Positions 34,340 through 44,378 of a DNA stretch of 64,000 bases are shown here, piece after piece (positions within the stretch are counted from its first letter, which is position 1; every line of letters begins with the position of its first letter). The stretch lies in NCBI RefSeq assembly GCF_013166605.1, contig NZ_JABKKF010000012.1, positions 1 to 64,000 of the forward strand, read 5' to 3'. A program made the translations under genes and the position numbers. Below the pieces are notes generated by a model. That model searched no databases, was not told where the DNA came from, and saw only the letters and a list, made by a program, of their open reading frames with translations. The stretch is from Xylanibacter muris (GTDB lineage Bacteria; Bacteroidota; Bacteroidia; Bacteroidales; Bacteroidaceae).

Positions 34340-37300
34340 ATGAAGAAGAGTTTTCTACAATATATAATTGTTTCTATGATCACCTTTGCAGTTACCGGCT
34401 GCCAAGATGATTTTATGACGGAAGAAACTATAGGCGAAGGCAAGGCAAGTATATCCGCCACGTTGGACTTCAAGCCTATGTCCTCGGCTCTGACCCGTAC
34501 ACGGGCTGCCGGAGATGTGTTAAATGAGATCAGCAGCCTGCATGTATTGTTGTATGACTACGATACAAAGAGTTTGATAAATAGGTGGAAGATAGAGGGA
34601 TATTCCGTGTCCGATGAAAAACGTGATGATGAGAATGCGGAAAACGGGCACAGTGCGGAAACAAGTACCAAACGCGCCACTTTCAAGCTGCCGGAAAGAA
34701 TAGACTTTGGCAAATATTACATGTATGCCGTGGCGAATATCCCCGATTTGCTTACAGCCCCGGTGTATTCAGAAGCCATAAAGACAGTGGAAGGTCTCAA
34801 GAATATTCCCCTTGTATGGGATTCCGAGAACGTGGCAGCCAATGGCCAAATGATAGGCTGTTTAATGACGAGAGCTACAACCCTGCCGATAGACAACGAG
34901 CCTCTTGTATTGAATGAGAACAGCCCGAAACTCCACGCGTGGCTGCGCCGTGCGGCTTCCAAAGTGACTGTGGCATTTGATGGTTCGGGGTTGGCGGATG
35001 GCGTTTCTATTTATTTCAAGGCCCTGCGCATAAAGAGCATACCCGTATCATGCAAGCTCGGCACGGAAAATACCGTCGAGAGCAATGAGAATCTTATTCC
35101 GACAGGAGAAGAGGTGGTGTACAGCGAATCCGCAAATTTCGATACGAACTATCCCGCGCTGATTACAAAGAATCAGCCTTACTACCCGAGAGAACTGAAA
35201 CAGGGTGAGGACGGAACCGTGTCATGGGTGATGGCTGCTGATGCCCATTCCGAAACCAATCCCAATTCACTCTTCTTTTACGAGAATATGCAAGGAGAGG
35301 GGCCAGACAAATCAGCGGCAGCCGATGAAAACAAGGACGGCCTTCTGGACACACCGTATGTTAAAGGAAAGGAGTGTGGCACTTACATTGAGGTGGATGC
35401 CTACTACGAATCGACAAATCCCCAACGGCCAGGCATCAGCAACATCACCTATCGTTTCATGCTGGGGCAGAATGTTTCAACCGATTATAACGCTAAACGC
35501 AACTGCCACTACAAACTGACATTGCATTTCAGGGGATTCGCCGATGAACCCGACTGGCGCATCGACTATGTTACGAAATTCGGAGTCTCTCAGCCCTATA
35601 ATGTCAATTATCAAGGTAAATATTTCTTGCCAGATAATGTAACTGACAACCAAGGGAATAATTTTTATGAAAATAATACTATCAAAGTCTCCAGCTACCG
35701 CTATGATACCGAAGATGTCTGGGGCAAACGCGAATTGCTTGACTATACCATTGAATACAAGGATTCTGTTGACGAAGATTTCCCGAACGGAGAATTTTCC
35801 AAGAAGGTTCCGGCATGGCTTTCCGGAGAGTTGGAAGACGTTACGGATCAATATCCCAATGATAAGGCTCAAGGCTTGAGAATACTTAAGATTAACTATA
35901 AAAACGACTATAAGGAGGTAAATATCAATAGTCTTCTTAAAAGTAGGACCAACACAGGCATTACCGATTTAGCCGCCAATGGCACGGCTAATTGCTATAT
36001 AGTAGATGCCAAGGGCACCTATACACTACCCCTTGTCTATGGCAACGCTGTTGGCAAGGACGGTAATATCGTCTCATCTTCCTATACAGGGTTTTCAGGA
36101 GATGATAGAGTGTTACAGACATTCAGGAACTATAAGAATGAGGATATAAAGAGCCCTTACATTTTAGACGATGTCGGTCGCACCGGAATAACCGTCGGTA
36201 TTGTCTGGCAGGATTCGGAAAACCTCATCAGTAGTATTTCCTACGAAACTTCAGTTTACGGAGGAAAGGGTGGACTTAAATTCTCCATCGGTGATAATAT
36301 AGCTCAGGGCAACGCCGTGATTGCCGTCAAAAAGGATGGCGTTATTATATGGAGCTGGCATATTTGGGTAACAAGCAAAGAACTCACCGACCGGATATGG
36401 ACTATCAAAAACTATTGGTTTAATAAAAGATATGACGTGATGCCTGTCAATTTGGGATGGTGCTCCCTCCCTGAAGAAAACGTCAGATATTATGATCGTC
36501 ATAAGTGTCATGTCAGGTTCCGACAGATATTGTCGAGAAATGCTGACGGAACTCCCAATTACGGTTCGGAACAGATTGTGACAATCCTTCAGGAACCTCA
36601 CATCGCCTTGCCACGCGGCAATAACACTTACTATCAGTGGGGACGTAAAGACCCCTTGGTCGGTACGGATGCCAGCTGGGCGAATAAACCATGGTGGTGT
36701 ACTAACGGCACATCGCTGGTCTACAGAACGACACAGCCTGATTTCCTGAATCCGTCGCTCTTTAAGACTATCAAAGAAAATGGCAAGGATAAAATCATTG
36801 ATAATCCAGAGGGTATTAATCCTAATGACAGACTTACCTCAAAGGAATCGCTACATCGTATGATACAGAATCCTCATAAGTTGAATAACCCTCGTCGTAT
36901 AGATTTCTATATCGGCGATAAACAAACGGATACAAACGGCAATGAAATACTGGTCAATGGCAAAGAAGGATTTATTAATGACGAGATTCACTCTAACCTC
37001 TGGCTGGATGACAAGAAGACCGTCTATGACCCTTGTCCTCCCGGATATAAGGTGGCTCCTTTATCGGCTTTTACTGCATTTACAGTTACCGATGGGGCTA
37101 CCAAAGACAGTCATTTGCATGGATATAACGTATCTAAGGATAATATGCTTGCTGAATACAGAGATGGCAACATGGAATTCTATGTCGACGGTAAAAGAAA
37201 ATTGATATCCGTTACCTTTCCGCTGTCAGGCTACCGTGACTATGATGCCGGTGAAGTTTATTATGTAGGAAAGCATTTGTATGTATGGCAAGCACATAAC

Positions 37301-37444
37301 TATATTAATGGAGACCTGTATTACGCAAATAACAACTCAAATTTCTTTAAGGCGCATTGGGAAAACAATGGATATATCGGCGTGAATATATGGGAGTTTT
37401 TCTTTGCCACGGATGCATGTTCGGTACGCCCTATTAAGGAATAG
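34340..37444 (+). CDS. Large tip-type fimbrillin (DUF4906 family)
   Basis: 1034 residues. Lipobox VTGC at about residues 18-21, then a TRTRAAGDV processing-like site and an N-terminal fimbrillin sandwich (ISSLHVLLYDYDTKSLINRW; NCHYKLTLHFRG ends the Mfa-like part near residue 400). The large C-terminal region (about 550-1034) has the DUF4906 pattern with ANCYIVDAKGTYTLPLVYGN, NVGWCSL-like strings, YYQWGRKDPLVG and DPCPPGYKVAPLSAF, ending CSVRPIKE. Such long proteins are tip adhesin candidates of Bacteroidales fimbriae. The DPCPPGY region is common in exported Bacteroidales adhesion modules. It precedes the multi-HTH gene by 12 bp. Confidence 0.82.
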   Translation: MKKSFLQYIIVSMITFAVTGCQDDFMTEETIGEGKASISATLDFKPMSSALTRTRAAGDVLNEISSLHVLLYDYDTKSLINRWKIEGYSVSDEKRDDENAENGHSAETSTKRATFKLPERIDFGKYYMYAVANIPDLLTAPVYSEAIKTVEGLKNIPLVWDSENVAANGQMIGCLMTRATTLPIDNEPLVLNENSPKLHAWLRRAASKVTVAFDGSGLADGVSIYFKALRIKSIPVSCKLGTENTVESNENLIPTGEEVVYSESANFDTNYPALITKNQPYYPRELKQGEDGTVSWVMAADAHSETNPNSLFFYENMQGEGPDKSAAADENKDGLLDTPYVKGKECGTYIEVDAYYESTNPQRPGISNITYRFMLGQNVSTDYNAKRNCHYKLTLHFRGFADEPDWRIDYVTKFGVSQPYNVNYQGKYFLPDNVTDNQGNNFYENNTIKVSSYRYDTEDVWGKRELLDYTIEYKDSVDEDFPNGEFSKKVPAWLSGELEDVTDQYPNDKAQGLRILKINYKNDYKEVNINSLLKSRTNTGITDLAANGTANCYIVDAKGTYTLPLVYGNAVGKDGNIVSSSYTGFSGDDRVLQTFRNYKNEDIKSPYILDDVGRTGITVGIVWQDSENLISSISYETSVYGGKGGLKFSIGDNIAQGNAVIAVKKDGVIIWSWHIWVTSKELTDRIWTIKNYWFNKRYDVMPVNLGWCSLPEENVRYYDRHKCHVRFRQILSRNADGTPNYGSEQIVTILQEPHIALPRGNNTYYQWGRKDPLVGTDASWANKPWWCTNGTSLVYRTTQPDFLNPSLFKTIKENGKDKIIDNPEGINPNDRLTSKESLHRMIQNPHKLNNPRRIDFYIGDKQTDTNGNEILVNGKEGFINDEIHSNLWLDDKKTVYDPCPPGYKVAPLSAFTAFTVTDGATKDSHLHGYNVSKDNMLAEYRDGNMEFYVDGKRKLISVTFPLSGYRDYDAGEVYYVGKHLYVWQAHNYINGDLYYANNNSNFFKAHWENNGYIGVNIWEFFFATDACSVRPIKE

Positions 37445-37456
37445 TCCTGACAATCG

Positions 37457-38731
37457 ATGCATACATCATGTAATAAAAGAGACCCGAGAAAACGCATGCC
37501 AACGTGCAAGCCGGAGACGGAAGCGAAATATCGCCCGGCTTTGGGACTGTACACCACAACCCGTCTCTCCTCTGTTGAGATTTGTCGGCAGTGCGGAATA
37601 TCCATCAGCGGATTTTCCCGTTATATAAGTACTTATCATCGTCATCTGATGCTGGAACGCAACGGCATCAGGTGCAGTGAGGCGGAAGCCGGCAGCATCA
37701 AGATAAGCCAACGGCGCGGGCAGCGTCCCGAAACCCATGCCAAATACAAGGAGGCTATTGCGGCTTGTGACAGCATGGACTACATAGAGTACAATGTATC
37801 TCAGATTGCCCGTGAATTCGGATTGAACGGTACTAATCTCGGCAGACAGTTGCGGACGCATTATCCCGAAGTACTGGAATTACGGGAGCGGGCGAGGAAA
37901 CGTTCAGGATTGGATGACGGTCTGCCACGCGGTACACGCTCCTGGTGCAAGGAACAATATGCAGAGGCTATAGAGCTTTTGCGTGCCGACCGTTATATCA
38001 CGGTACAGGATGTCGCCGTGCGTTGCAATGTCTCATACTCGGGACTGGAGCAACATCTGATATTTTACCATAAGGAGCTTGTGGATAATCGTATTAAGAT
38101 ACGTAAGAAAGCGGTAAGACAGCGGTGTAAAGGAGAAATAACGGGACGCGGAACGCTCCATGCTCCTACCCCTGAAATAATCGGGAAATATGCGAAAGCC
38201 ATACACCTATACCGTACTACACCGCTGTCCGCCCGGAAAATAGCCAAGCAGACAGGAGTATCTGTAAAAGGCTTTTACGAATACTTGCGAACCTGGCACA
38301 AGGATTTGATTTGCAGACGTAAAGGTATCCCTTACGAGGAAGGCAAGCCTGTGGACTGGTCATCCGTGAGGAGATACAATCCTTCCACAGCAGCCAAATA
38401 TGCTGACGCCATAGCCCGTTTGAAAGAAGGTGGATTTACTACGGCAAAGGTCGCGGCAGAATTTGGGTTGCATCCTGAGTGTTTGAGGCGATATTTGAAA
38501 GAACATGAGCCGGAACTGCATGCCGGTTTGGCAATGAAAAAGATGGAGAATGGCAAAATGGTATCGCCTAAAAGTATGGAGAAATACAAGGAAGCCATAC
38601 ATCTGTATGAAACGACTTCGGAATCCCTGAAATCCATATCCCGACGTTTCGGACTGAATGACTGCTCGTTGGGGCAATTTATCAAACGGCATTTCCCCGA
38701 ACTTATGGAACACCGTAAGCTAAGGGAATAA
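37457..38731 (+). CDS. Protein of six tandem helix-turn-helix-like units
   Basis: 424 residues, basic, cytoplasmic. It consists of six consecutive units of about 55-75 residues, each with the pattern KY-x-x-AI-x-L-(8-10)-S-x-x-x-IA-x-x-x-G-(V/L)-S-x-x-x-(F/L)-x-x-(Y/F)-(L/I), that is a helix then a classic HTH (for example ARKIAKQTGVSVKGFYEYLR, VSQIAREFGLNGTNLGRQLR, AKVAAEFGLHPECLRRYLKE). Units lie at about residues 22-90, 91-165, 166-240, 241-310, 311-372 and 373-424. I know of no assigned function; similar HTH genes sit at the end of Mfa-type loci. A regulator or DNA-organising protein for the fimbrial locus is inference. The start could instead be the ATG at 37496. It is probably cotranscribed with the fimbrial genes (12-bp gap). 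Confidence 0.78.
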   Translation: MHTSCNKRDPRKRMPTCKPETEAKYRPALGLYTTTRLSSVEICRQCGISISGFSRYISTYHRHLMLERNGIRCSEAEAGSIKISQRRGQRPETHAKYKEAIAACDSMDYIEYNVSQIAREFGLNGTNLGRQLRTHYPEVLELRERARKRSGLDDGLPRGTRSWCKEQYAEAIELLRADRYITVQDVAVRCNVSYSGLEQHLIFYHKELVDNRIKIRKKAVRQRCKGEITGRGTLHAPTPEIIGKYAKAIHLYRTTPLSARKIAKQTGVSVKGFYEYLRTWHKDLICRRKGIPYEEGKPVDWSSVRRYNPSTAAKYADAIARLKEGGFTTAKVAAEFGLHPECLRRYLKEHEPELHAGLAMKKMENGKMVSPKSMEKYKEAIHLYETTSESLKSISRRFGLNDCSLGQFIKRHFPELMEHRKLRE

Positions 38732-38910
38732 TCTTTGGAATTGTTTTAAGCCCTATTCTTGAAAGGCAGAATAAGTTATGCCATGCTGTATCTTTAAAAA
38801 GCTAAAAGCCTTTAGCCTGATTCAGTAAGCGGGGGTATGGCAGAACAAAAACAAAATAGAGCCTTGTTTTGTAAATGTATGATAGCGAGCCTGCATGTTT
38901 GTATGCCAAA

Positions 38911-40740
38911 CTATCCCTTACCGGTCATGGAGGAAAGGAATCCGTTGAGCAACTCTTCGTCAACATCACCGAGCATGGCCTCTTTTTCCGCATCGCGTGC
39001 GATGGCGGAGAGCCATGCGGCACGGGCATTCTCCGCATCGCAGGTTATTTGCCGGATATCGTCATCGGTGATGGTCTCTATACCGTAGTAGTTGAGAATA
39101 GTGCTGTAGGTCCAGTTCCACATCCATTCGGAATAATTGTCGTTCATGTCCGTAAACCTTTCCACGATGCCGGCAACAGTGCTTATATTGCCGCTCCGTA
39201 TGTCGTCTTCAAGGCGTGTCAGCTCATCATGCGGTACAAGCATTCCCGCAAGGTCGGTCCATTCTCCTGTTCCGGCAGCACTGTAGGGGAGTGTGCATGG
39301 ATGTGTGTTTACTGCATTCCCGAAAAACATCTTTATTGCCATGTCATAGATTCGTATGCCTTTTTCGAGCGAGCTTTTTCTTATCACACATGAGCCGTAT
39401 TCGTATTCCTCCGTGTCGCAGCACTGTTCCGTGCGCAGCCGTTCGAGCACTTTTTTCCCTCTTATGGCCTTTTGTATTGTGTATGGGCTCAGCCAGTTGA
39501 AGTTTACGATGCTCTTTCTTCCTGTGTGCGGCCTCATGTCGCGTTTTGGCCATTTTGCCGTATCCCTGTATGTGCCTACTGTCGTGAGGTTGCATCCCGG
39601 AACGAGATAAGTCTTGTCTGCTGTGGCTATGATGTAGGAGAAAGGCATGTCCGCAGTGTCTGGGTGATTCTGTATCTTTCCCATACACATTGAAAACGCA
39701 CCGATTGTCGCGGGCATGAGTATGTGTGCTCCGCTGGCGGTCTTTGCTCCGCGTTCAAGTGTGCCGTAGTGTATAGGCCCGAGCTTGTAGGCATGGTTGC
39801 TGTAGTTGGTTGCCGAGCCGGCGTTGTAGAAAGAGAACATCCCTCCGATTAAGAGTGTTGACTTATGGTGGCTGACGGTGAACGGACCGCAGAACGCCGC
39901 GCATGCCTCACCGTTGTCCATGTATGAGTTTGCGAAGAACACACTGCTTTCGGCCGAGAATCCTTTTCCTACATGGCATGCCTCGCCCACGAAACAGTTG
40001 TAGAGCTTTGCTCCGCCCAGGACAGACGCTCCGGCCGATACTATCGTGTTTTCGCAAATCACGTCGTTGCCTATGTATACGCTTGCATCTTCTGTGCCCG
40101 ACAGTGTACTGTCGTACAGCCTTGACGCGCAGTTTATCTCTGTGTCATCGCCTATAGACGTGTTGATTATTTCCCGTGTGTTGACTATTTTCACCCTGTA
40201 GCCGACTGTGCCGGATGACGGCCTGCGTGCGGCACAGTCTTTTTTCACCATTTCCCGGATAAGTCCGTGCAGGGTCTTGTCTTGTCCGGCATTTACCATG
40301 AATGCCGCCATCTGCGATGTTATCCCGTCGTAGATAATCACATTTCCGTCACCGGCCTCGTTGAGCACTGCCACAGGAGTGCCTTCACCGAAAGTGGCTG
40401 TCTCATCACAGGTCATCCGTCCGACATTGGATATGTAGCATTCTTCACCTATGGTGTAGCCCGAGATATAATTCCCTATGTTCTCAATCAGGCAATTGTC
40501 TCCTATTGCGACATTGTGCAGCGTGGCATTGAATATCCCGGAGTGCCGCATGAAGCCTTCCTCTATCTCAATATGCTTGTCGAATACTCCGAGGCTTATC
40601 TCACCGCAAAATGAGGTGTTGCGCACGTATGCCGGATTGAAGTCATCCGACACGCTGATATTGTTCCAGTCTTCGGCTGTGCAGCCGCTCTGTTCGAGTG
40701 CTTCTATCTCGTCAAGTGTAAGGCTTCTGCAGTTGTCCAT
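38911..40740 (-). CDS. DUF4954 family protein with left-handed beta-helix
   Basis: 609 residues, cytoplasmic. The N-terminal two-thirds contain hexapeptide-type repeats of a left-handed beta-helix (for example ATLHNVAIGDNCLIENIGN, INTSIGDDTEINCASRLYDS, SVYIGNDVICENTIVSAGAS), as in acyl- and nucleotidyl-transferases that act on sugars. The C-terminal third is helical and has no known motif. DUF4954 is widespread in Bacteroidales as a conserved single-copy protein of unknown function. It lies 53 bp downstream of hflX on the same strand, so the two may be cotranscribed. Confidence 0.85.
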   Translation of the reverse strand: MDNCRSLTLDEIEALEQSGCTAEDWNNISVSDDFNPAYVRNTSFCGEISLGVFDKHIEIEEGFMRHSGIFNATLHNVAIGDNCLIENIGNYISGYTIGEECYISNVGRMTCDETATFGEGTPVAVLNEAGDGNVIIYDGITSQMAAFMVNAGQDKTLHGLIREMVKKDCAARRPSSGTVGYRVKIVNTREIINTSIGDDTEINCASRLYDSTLSGTEDASVYIGNDVICENTIVSAGASVLGGAKLYNCFVGEACHVGKGFSAESSVFFANSYMDNGEACAAFCGPFTVSHHKSTLLIGGMFSFYNAGSATNYSNHAYKLGPIHYGTLERGAKTASGAHILMPATIGAFSMCMGKIQNHPDTADMPFSYIIATADKTYLVPGCNLTTVGTYRDTAKWPKRDMRPHTGRKSIVNFNWLSPYTIQKAIRGKKVLERLRTEQCCDTEEYEYGSCVIRKSSLEKGIRIYDMAIKMFFGNAVNTHPCTLPYSAAGTGEWTDLAGMLVPHDELTRLEDDIRSGNISTVAGIVERFTDMNDNYSEWMWNWTYSTILNYYGIETITDDDIRQITCDAENARAAWLSAIARDAEKEAMLGDVDEELLNGFLSSMTGKG

Positions 40741-40793
40741 CTTTTGTAAAAACAGTAGGTTGGGTGATGTGTCTTGCCGTGTGTGGCTTGGGG

Positions 40794-42041
40794 TTATTCG
40801 TAATCCTGATAAAGGAAATCGTTGTACGGATATTTCTGCACATGCAGTTCGCGTACTTTTTTATATAATATGTCGCGCAGCTCGTCGATGTTTTGCTTCT
40901 CCCGTGCCGAGATGAATATGCAGTCTTCGTTCTCGTGTGCCATCCATGTGCGTTTAAGTTCATCGAGGGTGATATTTTCCTTTGTCGGAGGGGTAAGGTC
41001 GTCCGGTTCTTTTTCCGTCCATGTGTATGCGTCGATTTTGTTGAAGACGATCATCGACGGTTTATCCGCACATCCCAATTCGGCCAACGTTTTCTCCACA
41101 ACCTTTATCTGATCCTCAAAGTCGGGATGAGATATGTCCACAACATGGAGAAGAAGGTCGGCCTCGCGCACCTCGTCGAGTGTCGACTTGAATGAGTCGA
41201 CAAGGTCGGTCGGCAGCTTGCGTATGAATCCCACTGTGTCGGCGAGCAGGAATGGCAGATTGTCGATTACCATTTTGCGTACGGTGGTGTCGAGCGTGGC
41301 GAATAGCTTGTTTTCTGCGAACACCTCGCTTTTCGACAACAGGTTCATAAGGGTTGATTTTCCCACGTTGGTATATCCCACGAGAGCCACCCGTATGAGT
41401 CTCCCCCTGTTCTTACGTTGTGTGGTTTTCTGTCTGTCAATCTCCACGAGCCTCTGTTTCAGCAGTGTGATACGCTGGAGAATTATACGGCGGTCCATTT
41501 CGAGCTGTGTCTCACCCGGGCCGCGCAGTCCTACGCTTCCCTTTCCTCCACCGCTTCCTGAGCCTCCGCCCTGCCTCTCGAGGTGGGTCCATAGTCTTTG
41601 CAGGCGTGGCAGCATATAACGGTGCTGCGCCAGTTCCACTTGGGTCTTTGCCTCTGCTGTCTGCGCACGCATTGCAAAAATATCGAGTATGAGCGATGTG
41701 CGGTCGAGAATCTTCACGCCTAACGCCTTTTCTATGTTGCGTATTTGTTTTGCCGAAAGCTCATCGTCGAAAATTACCATTCCGACCTCACGCTCGGCAT
41801 CTTCCTCGTCTTGGATATATTGTCTGATTTCTTCTAATTTTCCGCTGCCTATATATGTCACGGAACTCGGGCCTCCCAGTCTCTGCGTGAAACGTTTCAC
41901 GGTGACGGCTCCTGCCGTGTCTGCAAGAAATTCCAGCTCGTCAAGATATTCTTTTGTCTTGTTCTCGTCCTGAGAAGGTGTTATCAGTCCGACCAACACT
42001 GCTGTTTCAGCTTTTGCTTCTGATATTACAAATTCTTTCAT
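40794..42041 (-). CDS. hflX: Ribosome-associated GTPase HflX
   Basis: 415 residues from the ATG at 42041, chosen because it begins the conserved MKEFVISEAKAETAVLVGL and lies behind a promoter box; longer open frames upstream are not conserved-looking. The N-terminal HflX domain (GGPSSVTYIGSGKLEEI; RTSLILDIFAMRAQTAEAKT) is followed by a glycine-rich linker with GLRGPGETQLEMDRR and the G domain: GYTNVGKST (G1), LDTTVRK (G2), DTVGF (G3), NKID (G4). HflX splits stalled or stressed 70S ribosomes. The C-terminal tail ends YNDFLYQDYE. All GTPase motifs look intact. Confidence 0.96.
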   Translation of the reverse strand: MKEFVISEAKAETAVLVGLITPSQDENKTKEYLDELEFLADTAGAVTVKRFTQRLGGPSSVTYIGSGKLEEIRQYIQDEEDAEREVGMVIFDDELSAKQIRNIEKALGVKILDRTSLILDIFAMRAQTAEAKTQVELAQHRYMLPRLQRLWTHLERQGGGSGSGGGKGSVGLRGPGETQLEMDRRIILQRITLLKQRLVEIDRQKTTQRKNRGRLIRVALVGYTNVGKSTLMNLLSKSEVFAENKLFATLDTTVRKMVIDNLPFLLADTVGFIRKLPTDLVDSFKSTLDEVREADLLLHVVDISHPDFEDQIKVVEKTLAELGCADKPSMIVFNKIDAYTWTEKEPDDLTPPTKENITLDELKRTWMAHENEDCIFISAREKQNIDELRDILYKKVRELHVQKYPYNDFLYQDYE

Positions 42042-42069
42042 CGGCACTTTAATATATGAATAATTGGCT

Positions 42070-42077
42070 ACAAAATT
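42070..42077 (-). promoter_or_regulatory. -7 box of hflX
   Basis: TAATTTTG on the minus strand, with CTTG 20 bp further upstream, 28 bp before the ATG. Confidence 0.5.
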
Positions 42078-42152
42078 AACAAATAACGTTGATATATGCA
42101 AGCCGGCTAAACCTTTTGTTATGATTTTCGTCATACTATGGAAATAAAACAA

Positions 42153-42160
42153 TAACTTTG
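42153..42160 (+). promoter_or_regulatory. -7 box of the first PL11 gene
   Basis: TAACTTTG, 30 bp before the ATG at 42191; divergent from the hflX promoter. Confidence 0.6.
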
Positions 42161-42190
42161 CATCAGAACAACTAATCTTAATAAAAACAA

Positions 42191-44269
42191 ATGAAAAGAC
42201 TTTATTTATCCGCATTAATATTCTTGTGTACATCCGTGTGGGCACAGCCGCGCTACGACATGAAAAGAATACAGCGTGAGAATCTTGGCCGCGGAGTGGT
42301 GGCCCTGCGTAATGACGGTAAGGTGTTCGTGTCGTGGAGAACGTTATTATCTGATAAAAAGGGTCAGGCCTTCGATGTTTACCGTAACGGAACGAAGTTA
42401 AACGACGCCCCTCTTACTACGGGAGGCACATTCTTCATAGATAACGAGCCTTTGGAGGGAGACGCAGTGTATGAGGTGCGTAGCGGGAAACAATGTGCCT
42501 CTTATACCCTGAAGGCGGATTCTCCTGAAGGATACATACCCGTGAGGCTTGACAAGCCGGCTGACGGTGTGACACCCGACGGCAGAAAATATACATATTC
42601 GGCAAATGATGCCTCTGTGGGAGATGTCGACGGTGACGGAGAGTATGAGATAATACTGAAGTGGGATCCCTCAAATGCAAGGGACAATGCCCATGCAGGC
42701 TTTACCGGAAACACATATATCGACTGCTATAAAATATCAGGGGAGAGGCTTTGGCGCATTGATTTGGGGCGTAACATCCGGAGTGGTGCCCATTATGTTC
42801 CGTTCATAGTATATGATTTCGATGGTGACGGACGTGCCGAACTTATGGTAAAGACTTCCGACGGAACTGTCGACGGGCTTGGAAAAGTAATAGGAAATCC
42901 TGATGCCGACTACCGTGAGGATGCCGCTGAGGCCGCAGTATGGCTTAAGGATCATAAGGATGAGATAAAGCTTCAGGAAGAACAGGAGGCCCGTATGCGC
43001 AAGGAATGGGAAGAGATGCGCAGACAGGGGAAGCGTCCCGGTAGCGGACAGATGAATGGGCGCGGTGCCGGAAGCCGGAGGATGCCGTCCCGACGTTTCG
43101 GTTTTCAGGGTACAAACAAAACAGGACGTATTCTTTCCGGTTCGGAGTATATAACTGTTTTCAATGGTCTTACGGGGGCGGCCATGGCCACAGAGGAGTA
43201 TATTCCACAGCGCGGAATGCCACAGTCGTGGGGTGACGGTCATGGTAACAGGTCAGAGCGTTATCTTGCCGGATTAGGATATTTTGACGGTAAGCGTGCA
43301 AGTGCGTTCTTCTGTCGCGGATACTATACCCGTACTGTCATTGCCGCATGGGACTGGGACGGTAGGAAACTTACAAACAGATGGACTTTTGATACAGATA
43401 ATCCAAAGTGGAAGTCATACGCAGGTCAGGGAAATCATAATCTGCGTGTGGCGGATGTCGACGGTGACGGATGTGACGAGATAACATACGGCTCCATGGC
43501 CGTAGACCATGACGGAACGGGACTTTATAATACAGGAATGGGGCATGGCGATGCCTTGCATCTGACGGTTTTCGACCCTAAGTCCGACGAGCTGCAGCTT
43601 TGGGACTGCCATGAGAACCGCCGCGACGGAAGCGAGCTTAGGAATGCAAGGACCGGTGAGATTATCTTTCAGATAAAGAGCGGTATGGACGTCGGCCGTT
43701 GCATGGCTGCGGATATAGACCCGACAAACCCTGGTCTGGAAATGTGGAGCTCAGACAGCCACGGTATAAGAAATATTCACGGAGACAAGGTCGTTCCGAA
43801 ACCTGAGAGTGCAAATGAGGATACGGATCCAACAGACAACGAGGACAACACCGCATTATTCGTGCGCGGCAAGAGAGTGCCGACCAATTTCGCCGTCTGG
43901 TGGGATGATGACCTGCTCAGGGAACTGCTCGACCACGAAACCGTGTATAAGTATGACTGGACCACAGGATACGTTAATGATATCATGAAGTTCGAGGGAT
44001 GTAAGTTCAACAATGGGACGAAGTCAAATCCATGTCTCAGCGGTGACATTCTCGGTGACTGGCGTGAGGAGGTGGTCGTAAGGACGGAAGACAGTAGCGA
44101 GTTGCGAATATATGTGAGTCCTATATATACGGATTACAGGATAAACTGTCTGATGGAAGACATTCCATACAGGATAAGCATAGCTACGGAGAACGTAGGA
44201 TATAATCAGCCTCCGGAAACCGGTTTCTATCTCGGACCGGACAAGAGCGTAGTGGACTTTTTGAAATAA
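42191..44269 (+). CDS. PL11 rhamnogalacturonan lyase
   Basis: 692 residues with signal peptide (MKRLYLSALIFLCTSVWAQ). It shows the eight-bladed propeller features of PL11: an N-terminal Fn3-like strand set (GRGVVALRNDGKVFVSWRTL, FDVYRNGTKLND) and repeated calcium-binding DxDGDG sites (SVGDVDGDGEYEIILKW, YDFDGDGRAELMVK, VADVDGDGCDEITYGSM). It ends AYR-like with ENVGYNQPPETGFYLG. PL11 enzymes cleave the Rha-GalA backbone of rhamnogalacturonan I by beta-elimination. Unusual is an insertion at about residues 250-300: a highly charged helix rich in Glu/Lys/Arg (LQEEQEARMRKEWEEMRRQG) and a Gly/Arg linker, absent from the second PL11 protein. There is no C-terminal sorting domain. Confidence 0.92.
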   Translation: MKRLYLSALIFLCTSVWAQPRYDMKRIQRENLGRGVVALRNDGKVFVSWRTLLSDKKGQAFDVYRNGTKLNDAPLTTGGTFFIDNEPLEGDAVYEVRSGKQCASYTLKADSPEGYIPVRLDKPADGVTPDGRKYTYSANDASVGDVDGDGEYEIILKWDPSNARDNAHAGFTGNTYIDCYKISGERLWRIDLGRNIRSGAHYVPFIVYDFDGDGRAELMVKTSDGTVDGLGKVIGNPDADYREDAAEAAVWLKDHKDEIKLQEEQEARMRKEWEEMRRQGKRPGSGQMNGRGAGSRRMPSRRFGFQGTNKTGRILSGSEYITVFNGLTGAAMATEEYIPQRGMPQSWGDGHGNRSERYLAGLGYFDGKRASAFFCRGYYTRTVIAAWDWDGRKLTNRWTFDTDNPKWKSYAGQGNHNLRVADVDGDGCDEITYGSMAVDHDGTGLYNTGMGHGDALHLTVFDPKSDELQLWDCHENRRDGSELRNARTGEIIFQIKSGMDVGRCMAADIDPTNPGLEMWSSDSHGIRNIHGDKVVPKPESANEDTDPTDNEDNTALFVRGKRVPTNFAVWWDDDLLRELLDHETVYKYDWTTGYVNDIMKFEGCKFNNGTKSNPCLSGDILGDWREEVVVRTEDSSELRIYVSPIYTDYRINCLMEDIPYRISIATENVGYNQPPETGFYLGPDKSVVDFLK

Positions 44270-44287
44270 TTTTGGTTTTTGTGTTGT

Positions 44288-44320
44288 GGGGCCGGGGATT
44301 CCAGTATAAATCCCTGGCCC
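44288..44320 (+). terminator. Terminator after the first PL11 gene
   Basis: GGGCCGGGGATT and AATCCCTGGCCC pair (one G-T) around an 8-nt loop, followed by TGTTAT. Confidence 0.6.
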
Positions 44321-44378
44321 TGTTATATGAAAGGTAAATGTAAACATTAGGCGTATATGCGAATGACAAGATAATAAT

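Noticed and set aside
38911..40740. DUF4954 protein as a sugar nucleotidyltransferase
   Set aside because: The beta-helix repeats are clear but no nucleotide-binding motif is visible, so no enzyme activity is assigned.
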